Origin: Vanessa cardui
Taxonomy: Eukaryota; Arthropoda; Insecta; Lepidoptera; Nymphalidae
Direction of reading: 5' to 3'
Assembly: GCF_905220365.1 (NCBI RefSeq)
Contig: NC_061134.1
Location: forward strand, 7,517,001 to 7,581,000
Length of the DNA: 64,000 nt
The notes beneath the pieces were generated by a model. The model was not told the DNA's origin. It did not search any database and worked only from the letters and a program-made list of their open reading frames with translations. How positions within the stretch are numbered: position 1 is the first letter of the stretch; the number at the start of each line of letters is the position of its first letter. Below, one piece after another: positions 1 through 12,016 of this stretch. Made by a program: the position numbers and the translations under genes.

Positions 1-1301
1 CGTCCTCTACTATCCGGTTCTATCAAATATCGATGTTAATACATTTACAACCTTGTCATCTGTATGTATCTCGTAAATAAATGTATCCTTTGGCTCGAAG
101 TTTTGATTGGTTGCATCGAATGTAGTTTAATCGTTCGTTCTCGACTATAGCGTACATTTCAACAATGAATTGTTAAAACAGTTGACGATACTTCAGAATA
201 TGGTTAGATTGATTATTTCTAATTATACGATACGCATAAAAATCAAACTCTTCGATGTCACAGAGCCAGTCGTGAGATTATTTTGATACAGTCCGAGATG
301 ATATCCATCTTCTGCTCGCATAATCATAATTGGATAATCGTAATAATTGTCATACGATTGATATTTTTCAGCGACACCTTGATTGTTTTTGTGTCGCTTA
401 GTGATAACAATACCTCGTTTTGTAATTTCTGTACCGACAATTACAGCTGTGACTTCAGGAGCTATGGAAGCTTTAATACGCCTTTTATGCTCTGCGTTCT
501 ATCTGCATTGATAATTACTTTGAATCATTTGTTGTTTCATTTTTTAGATCAGTTTTAGGCATAATCCTAAATTTAGCGATTATTTCTCGATTAGTTGTGG
601 TACTGAACATGCATCGAAGATCAATCTTTTTCTACGTTGTCCGAGAAATAAATGTCCAGAAATTGGGGATTTTATTTAGATACTGGAAGAAGTGAACCAA
701 TCATATGATACACTTTAAACGTAGACGCGAAATTATCGTGTTGTACAATATTTGTTACTCTAAAAGATGTCATTTAAAAGCATGAATTGTAATTTCTAAT
801 ATACTAAAGGATATTAGACTCATTAATAGTTCCCGTAACGTAGGTAAGAAGAGGTTCTGGTGATTCAACCAGTTGTGCTTGTGGTAAATACATTTTACCA
901 GTGGAGTAGCATATACCAGCAGTTTATTTAGTGTGACAATATGGGCATACTATATTCATTGAACCAATGATCACATCGGGATTCATCTTGTTATCATAAC
1001 CTATAACATAATTGAAGGCTGATTTATTGAGACTGGTTCTAGTTCTTGACATAGTCTTTTTTAATCATTCATCATCCAGTAATTGGGCTTGTCAGGTTTA
1101 TCAGTATCTCTTTATTAAGATGCTTGTTCGAAGATCTGGAACTTGATCATTTCGTTGACTAACTGTTTTGGCAGCTCTTAAAGTAGAAATTCGGATTCTA
1201 TTTGTTTCTAAACGTATTTCTTGTTGGTGTGTTGTTTCCGTAGCTCTTTTGGATGACGCATGAATTGTTGATATTCCGATCTTTTGTTTCTTCAATGGCA
1301 T
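1..1301 (-). pseudogene. Helitron replication/helicase protein, N-terminal part, decayed
   Basis: Read on the minus strand, this stretch carries in order the N-terminal blocks of a Helitron Rep/helicase protein, which replicates and mobilises Helitron DNA. An ATG at 1299-1301 opens a basic Arg/Ala/Thr-rich leader (to about 1104). Next comes a block AFNYVIGYDNKMNPDVIIGS (about 1019-960), a CPYC zinc-binding pair (936-947), and a block with MTSF...TFKVYHMIGSLLP. Then come VTAVIVG, PIMIMRAEDGYHL (about 295-335) and VEMYAIVENERLNYIRC near 100-170. The reading is broken by an in-frame TAA at 924-926, another stop after the NESNIL block, and several frame changes, so it cannot encode a working protein. 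The Rep catalytic HUH motif and the helicase would lie beyond the left edge. Family recognition is from memory of Helitron proteins; an open 66-codon stretch at 1101-1301 is all that remains intact. Confidence 0.8.
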
Positions 1302-2329
1302 GGTGGTTTCTATTTACATAAGTTGTTTTTTTTTTGGTTATGTGTCTTACGTTTACATTTTATACTAAAGATTCATTGTTATTGGAGCTATGAGTATACT
1401 TACCAATTATGATTATTTTTTACTTTCTTATAATCAAAACAGCTAATCACTTCTTCCCATATATGTAATTTATAATAATTATCTCATTTTAAAATAACAA
1501 TTATTATAGTTGTGATTATTTTATGTTTATTGGCATATGACGGAAATTAAGTTAGTTGCTATGCTTTTTGAATAGATTTTCATTTTTTATTTCATATTTT
1601 ATAATTATCGGTTGATCGGAATATAAGTGCATAGTGATACACGTAAGGGCCATCTGTAGGTTATTTTTAATGATACGGATGAAATAATTACTTTCTCCAT
1701 AAAACAATAGATAAACATACCAATTTTCATAATGATCGATCAAATAGTTTCTGAGTTTATCGATGATACACACACAAACACATCCTTTTGGCTATCTATA
1801 TATACTTTTGTATGTATAGATAGCCTATGATTTGCGCAAGTACATATTTTTCCTGTATGCCAATTTTTATAAAGATTCAGACACACAAAAATTTCAAAAA
1901 TGGTAAAAATTAAGTCAGTCAAAGAACACATGACGAATTACGACAAAAATAAGTGTACAGACAGACTCTAGAGATTTATATAATAGTATAGATTTAGTAC
2001 TCACGTGCAATAGCTTTATTATTATCTTATTTTATGTATAACTTTGGTGTTTGTATACCGATTTCTATGATTTTTTTTTATGGAATAGTTAATAATGTAA
2101 ACTTTTGTAATTTGGGATGATTGAGAGTGTTATAAACATAGGATTAGACAAATATTATCAGAAAGCTTCGAACTACTAAGCTATTGGGAGTGACACGTGT
2201 TATTGTGAGTCAACCATAAAAGATAGACATAGGCTGTCATAGGATATTTTTTGTATAATTTTAAGGAGAACATTTCCGTAATACATGATTTCTGTGTAGC
2301 TTTAACCATTAAGGCTAAACACGCGACGG

Positions 2330-2640
2330 AAGCTTAAAATATGGGGTAGCTTTCCCGTTTTTCAGACATTTCCCTTCAGTGCTCTGCTCCTGTGGACTTT
2401 AGCGTGATGAAAAGTATACTATAACCAGCTCAGGAGTATGAAAAATAATTATACCAAGTTTCTTTAAAATCCGTCCAGTAGTTTTTGTTTCTATAACGGT
2501 TATATGGACAGACAGACAAAAATTTTACTGATTGCATTTTTGCCATCAGTATCGACCCCTGATCAGCCCCTGATAGTTATTTTGTAAAAATATTCCATGT
2601 ACAGAATTGACATCCCTACAGATTTATTATAAGTATAGAT
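2330..2640. repeat. Dispersed lepidopteran repeat fragment
   Basis: It contains the phrase AAAATCCGTCCAGTAGTTTT followed by repeated 'gacagacaaaa' and ends in a run resembling TTATTATAAGTATAGAT. I recognise this as a common interspersed sequence in moth and butterfly genomes. It is non-coding, and its family assignment is uncertain. Confidence 0.45.
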
Positions 2641-3261
2641 GATGGCTATACTTAACGTTGACACCAATAATACATAATTATATTCTTAGTATTTGTATGT
2701 TTATATAATTATACTGCGTAAAACTGTTTAATAATAATTACATTACATATTAATAATAAAAAATATAAAAAAAACAAACTAAATACAAGGTGACACAGAG
2801 GATGAAACACGTATCGAGAGAAAATCTTCATGTGCAATAATAAAGCATTCTAAATCTTTATTTCTAAACAAATTATTTCCCCAGACTCGTCTTTTATAAG
2901 TTTTAAAGTATTCTTTTTTAATGAACGCTATGAGATCAAATTTGAGGGCAAAATTCAAAAAGTAATATAAAATCCTTCGATTTCTGATGCAAAGTTTTTA
3001 TCACGTGTTTTGGCATTCTGAATTGCACGCGCTCTTTTTCATTTACATGTTAAGATTTGCATGTCAAAAGTCTGCTAAAGTATTGATGAAAATCGAAAGG
3101 GCAATAGTTCACTTCAAGTCAAGAATAGCGCAATGGCTAAAACATGTACATCTTAAGGGATCATTTCAAGTTCATCATTCATCACTCAGGATCCCTGAAT
3201 TATCATATTATTAATTTGTGTTTATAATTCAATCGGTGCTAGGTGGTAAAGGAAAACTTTT

Positions 3262-3541
3262 TTTTTTTAAATATGAGACCAGCTGGTAGATGTCTATAAA
3301 TAAAATAAATGCTTCTATAAATATGAGACAACATCACATACATTACTCTGATCCTAATGTAAGTAGCTGAAACACTTATGTTATGGAAATCAGAAGTAAC
3401 GATGGTACCACAAACACCCAGACCCAAGACAACATAGAAAACTAATGGTAATCTACATCGACTCGTCGGGAATCGAACCCGGGACCTCAGAGTGGCGTAC
3501 CCATGAAAACCGGTGTACACACCACTCGACCATGGAGGTCG
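3262..3541 (-). repeat. tRNA-derived SINE (family B)
   Basis: On the minus strand the head has an A-box-like TGGTCGAGTGGTG and a B-box GGTTCGATTCC (near 3470-3482). After it comes a unique body containing CTATGTTGTCTTGGGTCTGGG and TAATGTATGTGATGTTGTCTC, a sequence I know as a lepidopteran SINE. The head cannot fold as a real tRNA. No target-site duplication is obvious. Confidence 0.7.
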
Positions 3542-4002
3542 TCAAAGTCGCTTATAATAGTAATTAGTAAAAAAAAAACTACTATAAATAATCCTAATTT
3601 CATCCGGTTTCATTATATTTGCGCGTAAACTGAAAAATACCATCATTAAATAATAAATCGTACCCTGAAATCATCGCGAGACTATAAAACAATACAATTA
3701 TACACAGTTATAATAATTTTCAACAGTAGGTATTGTACAATATAATTTTATTGTTACCTAAGGCGGCCTTCGGGTTATAAAGTTAGGTATTTTGTTTTCA
3801 GGTCGTCGAAGCCGCGCCCTCGATTTTATTTGCATAGCTCGTTATAAAGCAGTGAAATAATTTTCACTAGGCTGAGACCTCATTTCATCTACAGCACTCG
3901 AGTGTCATTAGCGTGTGTTCCACGCACTTAAAAATATAAAAGAACAGAATAGGTGTCGTCTTTTGTATTTGTTCTAATTAATGATTTTATTTAAACGCAA
4001 CT

Positions 4003-4212
4003 TTGTTGGTAGGGCTTTGTGTAAGCCCGTCTGGGTAGGTACCACCCATACTCGTCATATTCTACCGCTAACAACAGTACAGTATTGTTGTGTTCCGATT
4101 TGAAGGGTGAGTGAGCCAGTGTAACTACAATCACAAAGGACATAACATCTTAGTTCCCAATATTGATGGTACATTGGCGATGTAAGGATTGGTTAACGTT
4201 TCTTACAGCGCT
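4003..4212 (-). repeat. Dispersed repeat A copy
   Basis: It starts with 'ggtagggctttgtgtaagcc' and contains 'gtaggtaccaccca', 'gtgttccg', 'gtgagtgagccagtgtaact' and 'cttacagcgc'. The same order, with changes, occurs at 13858, 17203, 37505, 39874 and 44255 in this window. It is non-coding and very common in Lepidoptera. Confidence 0.65.
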
Positions 4213-6470
4213 AAGAAAAAGTACTCAATTTTTTATGTATACAAATCTTTTGGATCGTCCTTATTGACCTCTTTCAATTAAACAAATATAATTTATAGAC
4301 ATAATTTACGACACGGAATATCCACTGTAAAGTCTGCGTATTTTTAATTTATTATATTTTGGAACAGTGTGATAGGGTTTGTTATATGTGAGTGTGACAG
4401 AGATCGAAAATGCCGATCTACCGAGAGTTACTAGAAGTACAACCGAGGTTGCTGAGACATTTGTACCCCTGAAGTATTTTAGTTATGCAACGATTATGTC
4501 CTACAAAGCCCCCTACCAGAACACTCATATATTTTAAGAGGCTCTATTACATATGAGTGTTTGCAGAGGTTACCACTACACGTTAAAGGTCTGTCACTAT
4601 CCCGGGAGATCCGCTTTAAAGAATAATATTGTAACGGATTCATAGAGAAGAGTAGGAATTTTTAAATGACAGATGGCATGATGCTTAGTTAAGATAAATC
4701 GTGACAATTTAAAAAATAAATGATATACCGGCATGAGGATATATCTGGGGTTATGAGGTAACTAAACGCAGATTGGCTTCATTATAAGATTTCGCATTCA
4801 AAATGAGTCACTAAAGACAGTCAGATCAAATGCACGCAAAGAAAAAAACGAATAAATGCAGTTTTTATTGTGTCAGCGAATCGCCTTGTTATGCAAGGGA
4901 GTAATTAATAATGAAAAACGATTTTTTTTTATTGGGTCATTAGCTCCGAACATTATTCCCATACATACAAATTAACAAAATTTTCCTCTGTATAATAATG
5001 GTACAGATGAGATATTATATTACAGCACAATATGAATAAGAATGATTACATGGAACATTTTTAAGCCGAAGCAAAAGCCGTCTGTGGTTGATGTTAGCAT
5101 TTTTCTGCGCCGTTGCAAATATTTGGCGGGACATTTGAGTGACACGTTTCTTTTGTTCCAATGTGCAATTGTCTTTTTTGTTTCCGGGAGAGATGTTCGC
5201 AGTAATTCGGGTGAATAAACTAAATGCTCGAACTTTGTTGCGAGTGGAGTCATTGTTAGTCACCTGCTAAAAATGGATTCGACTAAACAATGTATTATTA
5301 CTTTTTTTTATAGCGGGTACGTTTCGTCTCGGTGCAACTAATTAATTAAAAAATGTGCTTAAAAAGATTGATCCTGTTACTATTGTTTTCGTAATTATAA
5401 TACGATAATTTTTTAATTAAACAATTTGTAAAAAAATAATTGATTTTTATTTTATTTTTTAGGGATTAGAACTTTCTAACACGAGTAAATCGGGTACTAT
5501 TTTTGAAAATGTCTTTCCCAAAAAAATAAATATGACGTTAATGTTTTGTTAGGAAATTCATCATTATTGTTAGGGAAATTCCTTTGTAAACACGTCTGGT
5601 TTTACGGCGTCATGGTTACTTTCAATTAGTAATTCCAAACGCTTACTATTTTTAAATAATAATAATAGTAAGTATTTTAAAAGTATACTTTTTGTATGTG
5701 AATTGTAAGAAAATTACAATAGATTCCCGCCAATTCGCATTGAGTGGCAGTGCAAGAATGAGATCAAAGATGATATCCTCAAAAGGACAAAGGACAGGGC
5801 GACTTTGTTCATTAAAAAGCAATATAATTCTCATTTTTTGTTGCCTAATTACTTACACACAAAAAAACATTAAATATATATAGATTTTGACACACACAAA
5901 AAAACTACAAAAGAGGCAATGATTGGACGAAATTAAACAGAAACAATAAAATTATTGGCTAAGGAACCCAATTCTGAAGCACAGTTAGGATTAATATTAC
6001 CAATATTCCCATTTCATGCAGTATAAACTTAAAACAAGCGCATTCATTATTCACTAAGCTTGACATAATATATTTACTATTCCTTTGTTTCTTAGCTTCA
6101 ACTTAACTGTTAGCGTTTTCTTTATGCTCTACGATCGTTTATAAGAGCTTCGCGTTCAAGCATTCATTAACTTTTTTAAGTCGTTTATAGTGGTAATAAT
6201 ATACTTGGTTAAATATTTTAGCTTAAGAAACTAATTATGCACTTCATTAAACCAACATACTGTTAGAAGTTTTTCGTTTGATTATTTTAAATAATATATT
6301 TTAGTAGTAAATGTAACAGCTCATTAATGACAAGCTGGCTTCACCATACGAGTTAATTGACATATATTTCAATTTCAAGGCAGAGTTTTCACTGACTCAC
6401 GCATGTCCTTAAGATGTTTATGCCACTCGGTGGTAGGGTATGCAAACTGGGTAGACGTAAATTAAATTGA

Positions 6471-6677
6471 GCTGAGATGGCCCAGTGGTTTATAATTCAT
6501 CTCGTGCTCGGCGGCGAAGGAAAACATCGTGAGGAAACCTGAATGTATCTAATTTCATCGAAATTCTGCCACATGCTCATTCCACCAAACCGTATTAGAG
6601 CAGCGTGGTAGAATATCTCTCCTCAATGAAAGAGGAGGCCTTATCCCAGCAGTGGGAAATTTACAGGCTGTTACTTT
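6471..6677 (+). repeat. SINE (family A, internally deleted)
   Basis: Same family as 9171-9464. The tRNA-like head jumps from 'cccagtggtt' straight to 'tataattcatctcgtgctcg', losing about 80 bases including the B-box, so this copy lacks its internal promoter. The 3' half ('gaggaggcctta', 'cagcagtgggaaatttacag') is preserved. Confidence 0.75.
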
Positions 6678-8130
6678 AAGATAAATTATAAACATAATTA
6701 GACACATATAAAATCAGTGGTGCTACTTTTGGCAAAAATGAAATGCTTTGGCGTATCTCAAATTTAAGAAAATTAAATAATTACAAAGTATCTTGATGAG
6801 ACATTCCTATCATAATCATGATTTTTTTTATCATTATGATAGGTTGGAACGTAAGAGAAATAAGACTCAGTAGCAATGGGTTTATGTGTATCCCGTGCCT
6901 CAGAAAACTACATAGATAATTTTGCCGATGTTCTAATTTTTATATAGGTGTTTGTGTTTAGAATTTTGTGACTGAAGTACCTTATTTGCTTCTAAAAATT
7001 TACAACACTGGCCGAGATCTACAGCCTTAAAAGTTTACGAAGGCAATGCAGACCTACAAATATACTAATTACATACTAATTGTATTCATACACAAAGCCT
7101 CTTGATAATAGTTATAATCAGAATAAAAACAATGAAAGCTTACCTTAAAAATGAAATGTAGGCGTTAGTATATCAATACAAAACATATTAAATAATTGTT
7201 AATAATTAATTGTGCAACTAGCACACCCATAATTTATACATTTGAAATAATATAAAAGTATATCATATTTCTAATCAAAGTCTGCGTATTAATTTATATA
7301 GAAGCAAGGAGTTTTCGTTGTTACTTATTATGGGAATTGATATTTGAACAAAATATTGAATAACTCGTTTCGAATGATCAAAGTGAATATTTTTATATTT
7401 TCCCGTCGTCGAATATAATTTCATTTTGATTTCTACAGCGGCTAATTTGTTATTTCTGCGAAGGGAAATGTTGTTTTATTTAACTCTACGTATGTTAATC
7501 ATATTATGATTTTATTAAATGTAATTTCGCATATAACGTCTACAAAAACGGGGAGGTATCTGTTTGGTTTTTGAGTCCTATTTTTATACTAGTACCCGTA
7601 CCGTATATTTTAACATGTTCTGTTCCAGACGCAAGTGGGTCTGATCTATCTTAAAATAGACCGTAAAGGAAAAAAAATTGAAAATTATGGTATTGTTTGT
7701 AAACCGTAGTAGGATCGAATTTTCCAACCAGGACACGAGACATTTTTTCTTGGAATTAATTTTTATTTTTCAGTCTCTAATCTCCTTTTTAGTCGACTCA
7801 CTTCTCACGACGATATTCCTTTATTCAATAGTTTTAATAATATTCCTCAATCAGATATAGCTCTGTAAAAAAATTGTTTACGAAGATACTTCCTCAATGA
7901 TCGACTACACGTTGGCAATACTTTTAAAATTTGAACGGTGTTGTGCAAAAATATTTCAACCACCGAATCCAGAATTAAAAGTTTTTATGTTTTTAAAATA
8001 ATTGTAATTTGAACGATTGCTTACGCTTTTAAATTTTGAAACCTTTTGTTAGTTTTTCTACGGTTTGGAATATTTCTGCAGTCTATTTGTTTCAAGACGT
8101 GGATCTCAATAGTTTACAAGCAGGTCTCCT

Positions 8131-8436
8131 TGGACTCTCTCATAGGTCGAGTGGATACATATAATGCTGCACAAACCGAGGTTCTAGGTTCAAACCCCAA
8201 TATCAATCTCCATTTAACCTCGAATCTAGAAGTTGGAAGAACTTCCATCCGTCGGTTTATACATGAAGCCGTTGGAGTTGCACTTGAACTCTTTTAGGTC
8301 GAATCACATTTGCTGTCCCTTCGGATAACGAGAGAACACCTGTGTTTGCTGTCACACTCCTGGACTATAATATGTTATACATTAGTATGAAAGGGAGTCT
8401 GGTCAGTCTGGACGACATTTTTATTATTTTTATATA
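8131..8436 (+). repeat. tRNA-derived SINE (family C)
   Basis: It has an A-box-like 'taggtcgagtgg' (near 8154) and a B-box 'ggttcaaaccc' (near 8188). The body ends in 'ggtcagtctggacgacattt' and an AT-rich tail. The 3' body ('cctgtgtttgctgtcacact') recurs in altered form at 17668-17815. An 83-codon frame across it is incidental. Confidence 0.6.
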
Positions 8437-9170
8437 AAATTTAAAAGTCAAATACGTAGGGTAACACAAAGGAAACGTTCCTCGCGCCAGCTTGCTACCT
8501 CTCTAGCGGAACTCAACACTACTGCTCTTTGAATCTATTACCTCAGATTATAATAAATTCAAAATTTGACACTAATATTATCAAATTGGGGAATATTTAC
8601 TTGAAATGGGTATAAGACATTCATAACAATACTCGATTAAATTATTTCAAAGATCATAATAAAGTACAGGATTTTTATAATCGAACAACAAAGTCGAATA
8701 TGGAAAGCTAAGTGTTTTGGAAAATTAGACTTTAAGCCTTTTAATATAAGTTGTAAATTATCATTGTGAAAATCTGCATAATCTGTGTTGTATCATAAAT
8801 TGAATACACGAAAAACGAGTTTCATTATTTACTTTTTTAATATTCTAACTATATGTATCTGTATATGTATTTCAGTTTGCCGCATCTCGAATTACCACAT
8901 AGAGTTATGAATGTGTTAGATAGTACATCGCTCTCTATTATTACCTCTCATATCTGATTTCACTTCAGCCAAGGACTAATTGTACTGCATAATGATTAGT
9001 CGTATCATATTACAATTGTAAGCATCGTAATGTATATAATACATTATATTCATGTATCAACTTTGTTGCTAGTGGAGTTCTGATTTTCGACAGTTCTATG
9101 CATTAATTTAAGTTACATATGGAAAACAAAAATTCTGTTTATATTTTACTGCTATTTAAAGAAGGGATCG

Positions 9171-9464
9171 AGTCGAGATGGCCTAGTGGTTAGAACGCGT
9201 GCATCTTAACCGATGATTGCGGGTTCAAACCCAGGCAAGCACCGCTGATTCATGTGCTTAATTTGTCTTTATAATTCATCTCGTGCGCAGCGGTGAAGGA
9301 AAACATTGTGAGAAAACCTGCATGTGAAAAATTCACAGAAATTCTGCCACATGTGTATTCCACCAACCCGCATTGGAACAGCGTGGTGGAATATGTTCCA
9401 AAACCTTCTCCTCAAAGGGAGAGGAGGCCTTTAGAACAGCAGTGGGAATTTACAGACTGTTGTT
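9171..9464 (+). repeat. tRNA-derived SINE (family A, near complete)
   Basis: The head is 'cgagatggcctagtggtta' (A-box) followed by 'gcgggttcaaacccaggcaa' (B-box). The body contains 'attctgccacatgtgtattc' and 'gagaggaggccttt', and it ends 'cagactgttgttg'. Five copies of this family lie in the window. It resembles the Metulj-type SINEs of nymphalid butterflies; that name is from memory. Confidence 0.8.
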
Positions 9465-9883
9465 GATGGTTAAGTACCAATGGTTAATTTCAAGAGGAGA
9501 GAGACCTGTTCCCGAGCAATTTCATCATAGCCGTGGCTGTATTTTTTACTTAATTGTCCAAAATATTACTTATTTTATTGTATTATTTGTTGCTGTAAAA
9601 AAGGGATCACGTTTTAAATAAATAGTCTCTACCGATTTTGCTGACGTTTTCATTTATCACTAAAGTGAAGTTTATATTCGATCACAAATAAAGGATAGAA
9701 GTGCTTACCTGGATTTGAAATCTTACTGTGCTTTCTTCCCTAACACAGTCTATACCGAATTTTATGACGATCGGTTTAACTTTATTACCACGCCACTCTG
9801 ACTCTAAATATCTTGGGTGACTGCTTAAAAAGTAAATCAACGAATAAAGCTGTATACACCACTGTTAGAACAAAAGAACGTCT

Positions 9884-9957
9884 TGGCTCATGAGGGGATC
9901 AAACCCACGACCTTCGCGTTATTAGCACGACGCTCTAACCAACTGAGCTAATGAGCC
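9884..9957 (-). tRNA. tRNA-Ile (AAU), array copy 1
   Basis: The 74-base cloverleaf has a perfect 7-bp acceptor stem, a GCTC/GAGC D-stem, a 5-bp anticodon stem with one U-G pair, and the loop CTAATAA giving anticodon AAU. The T-loop is TTTGATC: the normally invariant C56 is T here, and the T-stem has a T50/T64 mismatch. It is the most altered full-length copy and may be a pseudogene. A TTTT terminator follows at 9872-9875. Confidence 0.8.
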
Positions 9958-10031
9958 TGCTGTGCGACTGTTCAAAGAACTAAATCAGTATGTGAAGGTA
10001 TCTCCAACACTATTAAAATAAAAGAACGTCT

Positions 10032-10105
10032 TGGCTCATGGGGGGATCGAACCCACGACCTTCGCGTTATTAGCACGACGCTCTAACCAACTGAGCTAAT
10101 GAGCC
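10032..10105 (-). tRNA. tRNA-Ile (AAU), array copy 2
   Basis: Full cloverleaf with anticodon AAU, TTCGATC T-loop and normal A and B boxes. The acceptor pair 4-69 is T-A where I expect C-G, so it is compensated. The T-stem pair 50-64 is T/C and unpaired. A TTTT run 10 bases past the 3' end can stop RNA polymerase III. Confidence 0.9.
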
Positions 10106-10179
10106 TGTTGTGCGACTGTTCAAAGAAGTATATCAGTATGTGAAGGTATCTCCAACACTATTAAAATAAAAGAACGTCT

Positions 10180-10253
10180 TGGCTCATGGGGGGATCGAAC
10201 CCACGACCTTCGCGTTATTAGCACGACGCTCTAACCAACTGAGCTAATGAGCC
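10180..10253 (-). tRNA. tRNA-Ile (AAU), array copy 3
   Basis: Identical in sequence to copy 2, with an identical downstream TTTT. It lies 148 bases from the previous copy: 74 of tRNA plus 74 of spacer. Confidence 0.9.
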
Positions 10254-10327
10254 TGCTGTGCGACTGTTCAAAGAACTAAATCAGTATGTGAAGGTATCTC
10301 CAACACTATTAAAATAAAAGAACGTCT

Positions 10328-10401
10328 TGGCTCATGGGGGGATCGAACCCACGACCTTCGCGTTATTAGCACGACGCTCTAACCAACTGAGCTAATGAGC
10401 C
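10328..10401 (-). tRNA. tRNA-Ile (AAU), array copy 4
   Basis: Identical to copies 2 and 3 in the tRNA body. The flanking spacer is almost unchanged (one base differs near 10431). Confidence 0.9.
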
Positions 10402-10475
10402 TGCTGTGCGACTGTTCAAAGAACTAAATCTGTATGTGAAGGTATCTCCAACACTATTAAAATAAAAGAACGTCT

Positions 10476-10549
10476 TGGCTCATGGGGGGATCGAACCCAC
10501 GACCTTCGCGTTATTAGCACGACGCTCTAACCAACTGAGCTAATGAGCC
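10476..10549 (-). tRNA. tRNA-Ile (AAU), array copy 5
   Basis: Identical tRNA body. The upstream spacer (10550-10622) is 73 rather than 74 bases because one A is missing in 'ttcaagaac'. Confidence 0.9.
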
Positions 10550-10622
10550 TGTTGTGCGACTGTTCAAGAACTAAATCAGTATGTGAATGTATCTCCAACA
10601 CTATTAAAATAAAAGAACGTCT

Positions 10623-10646
10623 TGGCTCATGGGGGGATCGAACCCA
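10623..10646 (-). pseudogene. Truncated tRNA-Ile, array copy 6
   Basis: Only the 3' acceptor strand and part of the T-arm remain. The match to the unit stops inside 'gaaccca' and unrelated AT-rich DNA follows. This marks the edge of the amplified array. Confidence 0.85.
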
Positions 10647-11793
10647 ATAATACTATTTAAAAATGAACTTACTGTCTCGTATATCAATATCTTGACACGT
10701 AAATATGTAAATGCTCTCATGTATGTATATTCAATATGCAACTTTCTTTCTTTATTTGCTATGTAATATCTTTGATTAAAAAGTTAAACTGACTAACTAA
10801 CTTTTTATGAAGCTAATGATCCTAATGGGCAAACAGTAATACAAATTTAATTATGAAAAAGAAGGAAATGCCATTCACATGAGTTATTTACATTAATTAT
10901 TGTTAATATGCCTTATTTTTAAAAATGCTAAATTTTTTGGAATATTATATAAGTAAGGTTTTTAGAAGTCCTAGAAATCATTTGATTTTGGAAATATTAG
11001 TTCAGTAAGGTATTGAGAAGATACTATAGTGAATAGAGTTTTGTACCAAGAGAAACATCAGTCTCATAACGACGGACAAAGTTCAGGTGCAAAAGACTTT
11101 GCACCTGACATGATTTCTAACGCACGGGAATATAAACAATGCCTTCAAAGAATCGGTCATTTAATTGGGCTAACTCACGATTTAGGCCCACACCTCTAGA
11201 ATTTGCCTTATTAAGAATAAGCTGGCCACTCATCAACATCATCAACAAGGCATTAGGTAAACTAATATTTGTATGGCAGCATTTCGAAAAGATAGATTTT
11301 CTCTGAAATACCCATGCGATATATTGAGCAATAGAACATTTAAGTATCGAACTAAAATATAGAACATATTCCATTTTTAAACTTCCAAACATTTGATTTA
11401 ACACACGAATATTTATAGTCACTAAAATTGTCGTTTTTTTCCGTTATAGATATTTTACGGAAAGGCGGAATAACAGTGGTCGGGATGTATTCAAATACCG
11501 TAGGTATATTTCAAATATCGAAGTCCCCCAAAATTATTATTGATAAACGATAAGGGAAAAAGTTATATATGGTTGTGAATTGAATATACAATATTATATA
11601 CGAGTACGAATTACTTTTCATGATAGATTGCAATCGATAGTTCGCACATATGTGTACATCTATATATTTGTTATTTTTTCTTTTGTAAGTGTACCTACTA
11701 CTATTTAAATACTAAAACGTTTAGAGAATTTTTATTTCGAGAAAGGTAAAGTTAATTACAAAAAGGGGCAAGCTACAAATTGTCGTTGTGTAA

Positions 11794-12016
11794 AGGTGGC
11801 GGACAGGAGGCTCACCTGAAGGAAAGTGACTACCACACATGGACATCAGCAACATTGGAGCTGGCAAGTAACGCCTTCAAGAAACGTAGCTCTTGTCTTG
11901 AAGGTTTCCAGTCTCTTTCCATAAAGGCCAGCAACGCACCTGTAAGCCTCCCGGTGTTGCACCATGGGCGGAGGTAATCACTTTCCATTAGGTGAGCTTC
12001 CTGCTCGTTTTCCACC
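11794..12016. repeat. Inverted pair of LINE 3' ends
   Basis: The left half, read on the minus strand, and the right half, read on the plus strand, both carry the 3' end of the non-LTR family at 45779-46900. The shared phrases are of the type 'ctcacctgatggaaagtgac' and 'gcaacgcacctg...ggcctt'. The 3' ends point outward, giving an imperfect palindrome. Short frames across it are relics of the element's C-terminus. Confidence 0.65.

Larger units (their letters stand above)
1302..9883. other. AT-rich non-coding stretch with scattered repeats
   Basis: Apart from the SINEs and repeat fragments listed separately (2330-2640, 3262-3541, 4003-4212, 6471-6677, 8131-8436, 9171-9464), I see no gene here. 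Open frames are short and have no recognisable domain. Small inverted repeats are present at 1790-1825 (11-bp perfect arms) and 6806-6843 (14 paired bases with a 3-base bulge). Confidence 0.6.
9884..10646 (-). repeat. 148-bp tandem array carrying tRNA-Ile
   Basis: There are five full units and a partial one, each 74 bases of tRNA and about 74 of spacer. The spacer contains 'ttcaaagaactaaatcagta' and 'ggtatctccaacactattaa'. Near-identity of the units, spacers included, indicates recent tandem amplification or continuing homogenisation. Confidence 0.9.

Noticed and set aside
283..558. 91-codon plus-strand frame
   Set aside because: It is the antisense of the Helitron block that reads PIMIMRAEDGYHL on the minus strand.
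9884..10646. CRISPR-like array
   Set aside because: Regular direct repeats with similar spacing, but the repeats are tRNA-Ile genes and the spacers are near-identical to each other, so it is a tandem gene array in a eukaryote.
11117..11422. 101-codon minus-strand frame as a gene
   Set aside because: No domain, no start context, no splice partners and no repeat family recognised; frames of this size can arise by chance in 64 kb.
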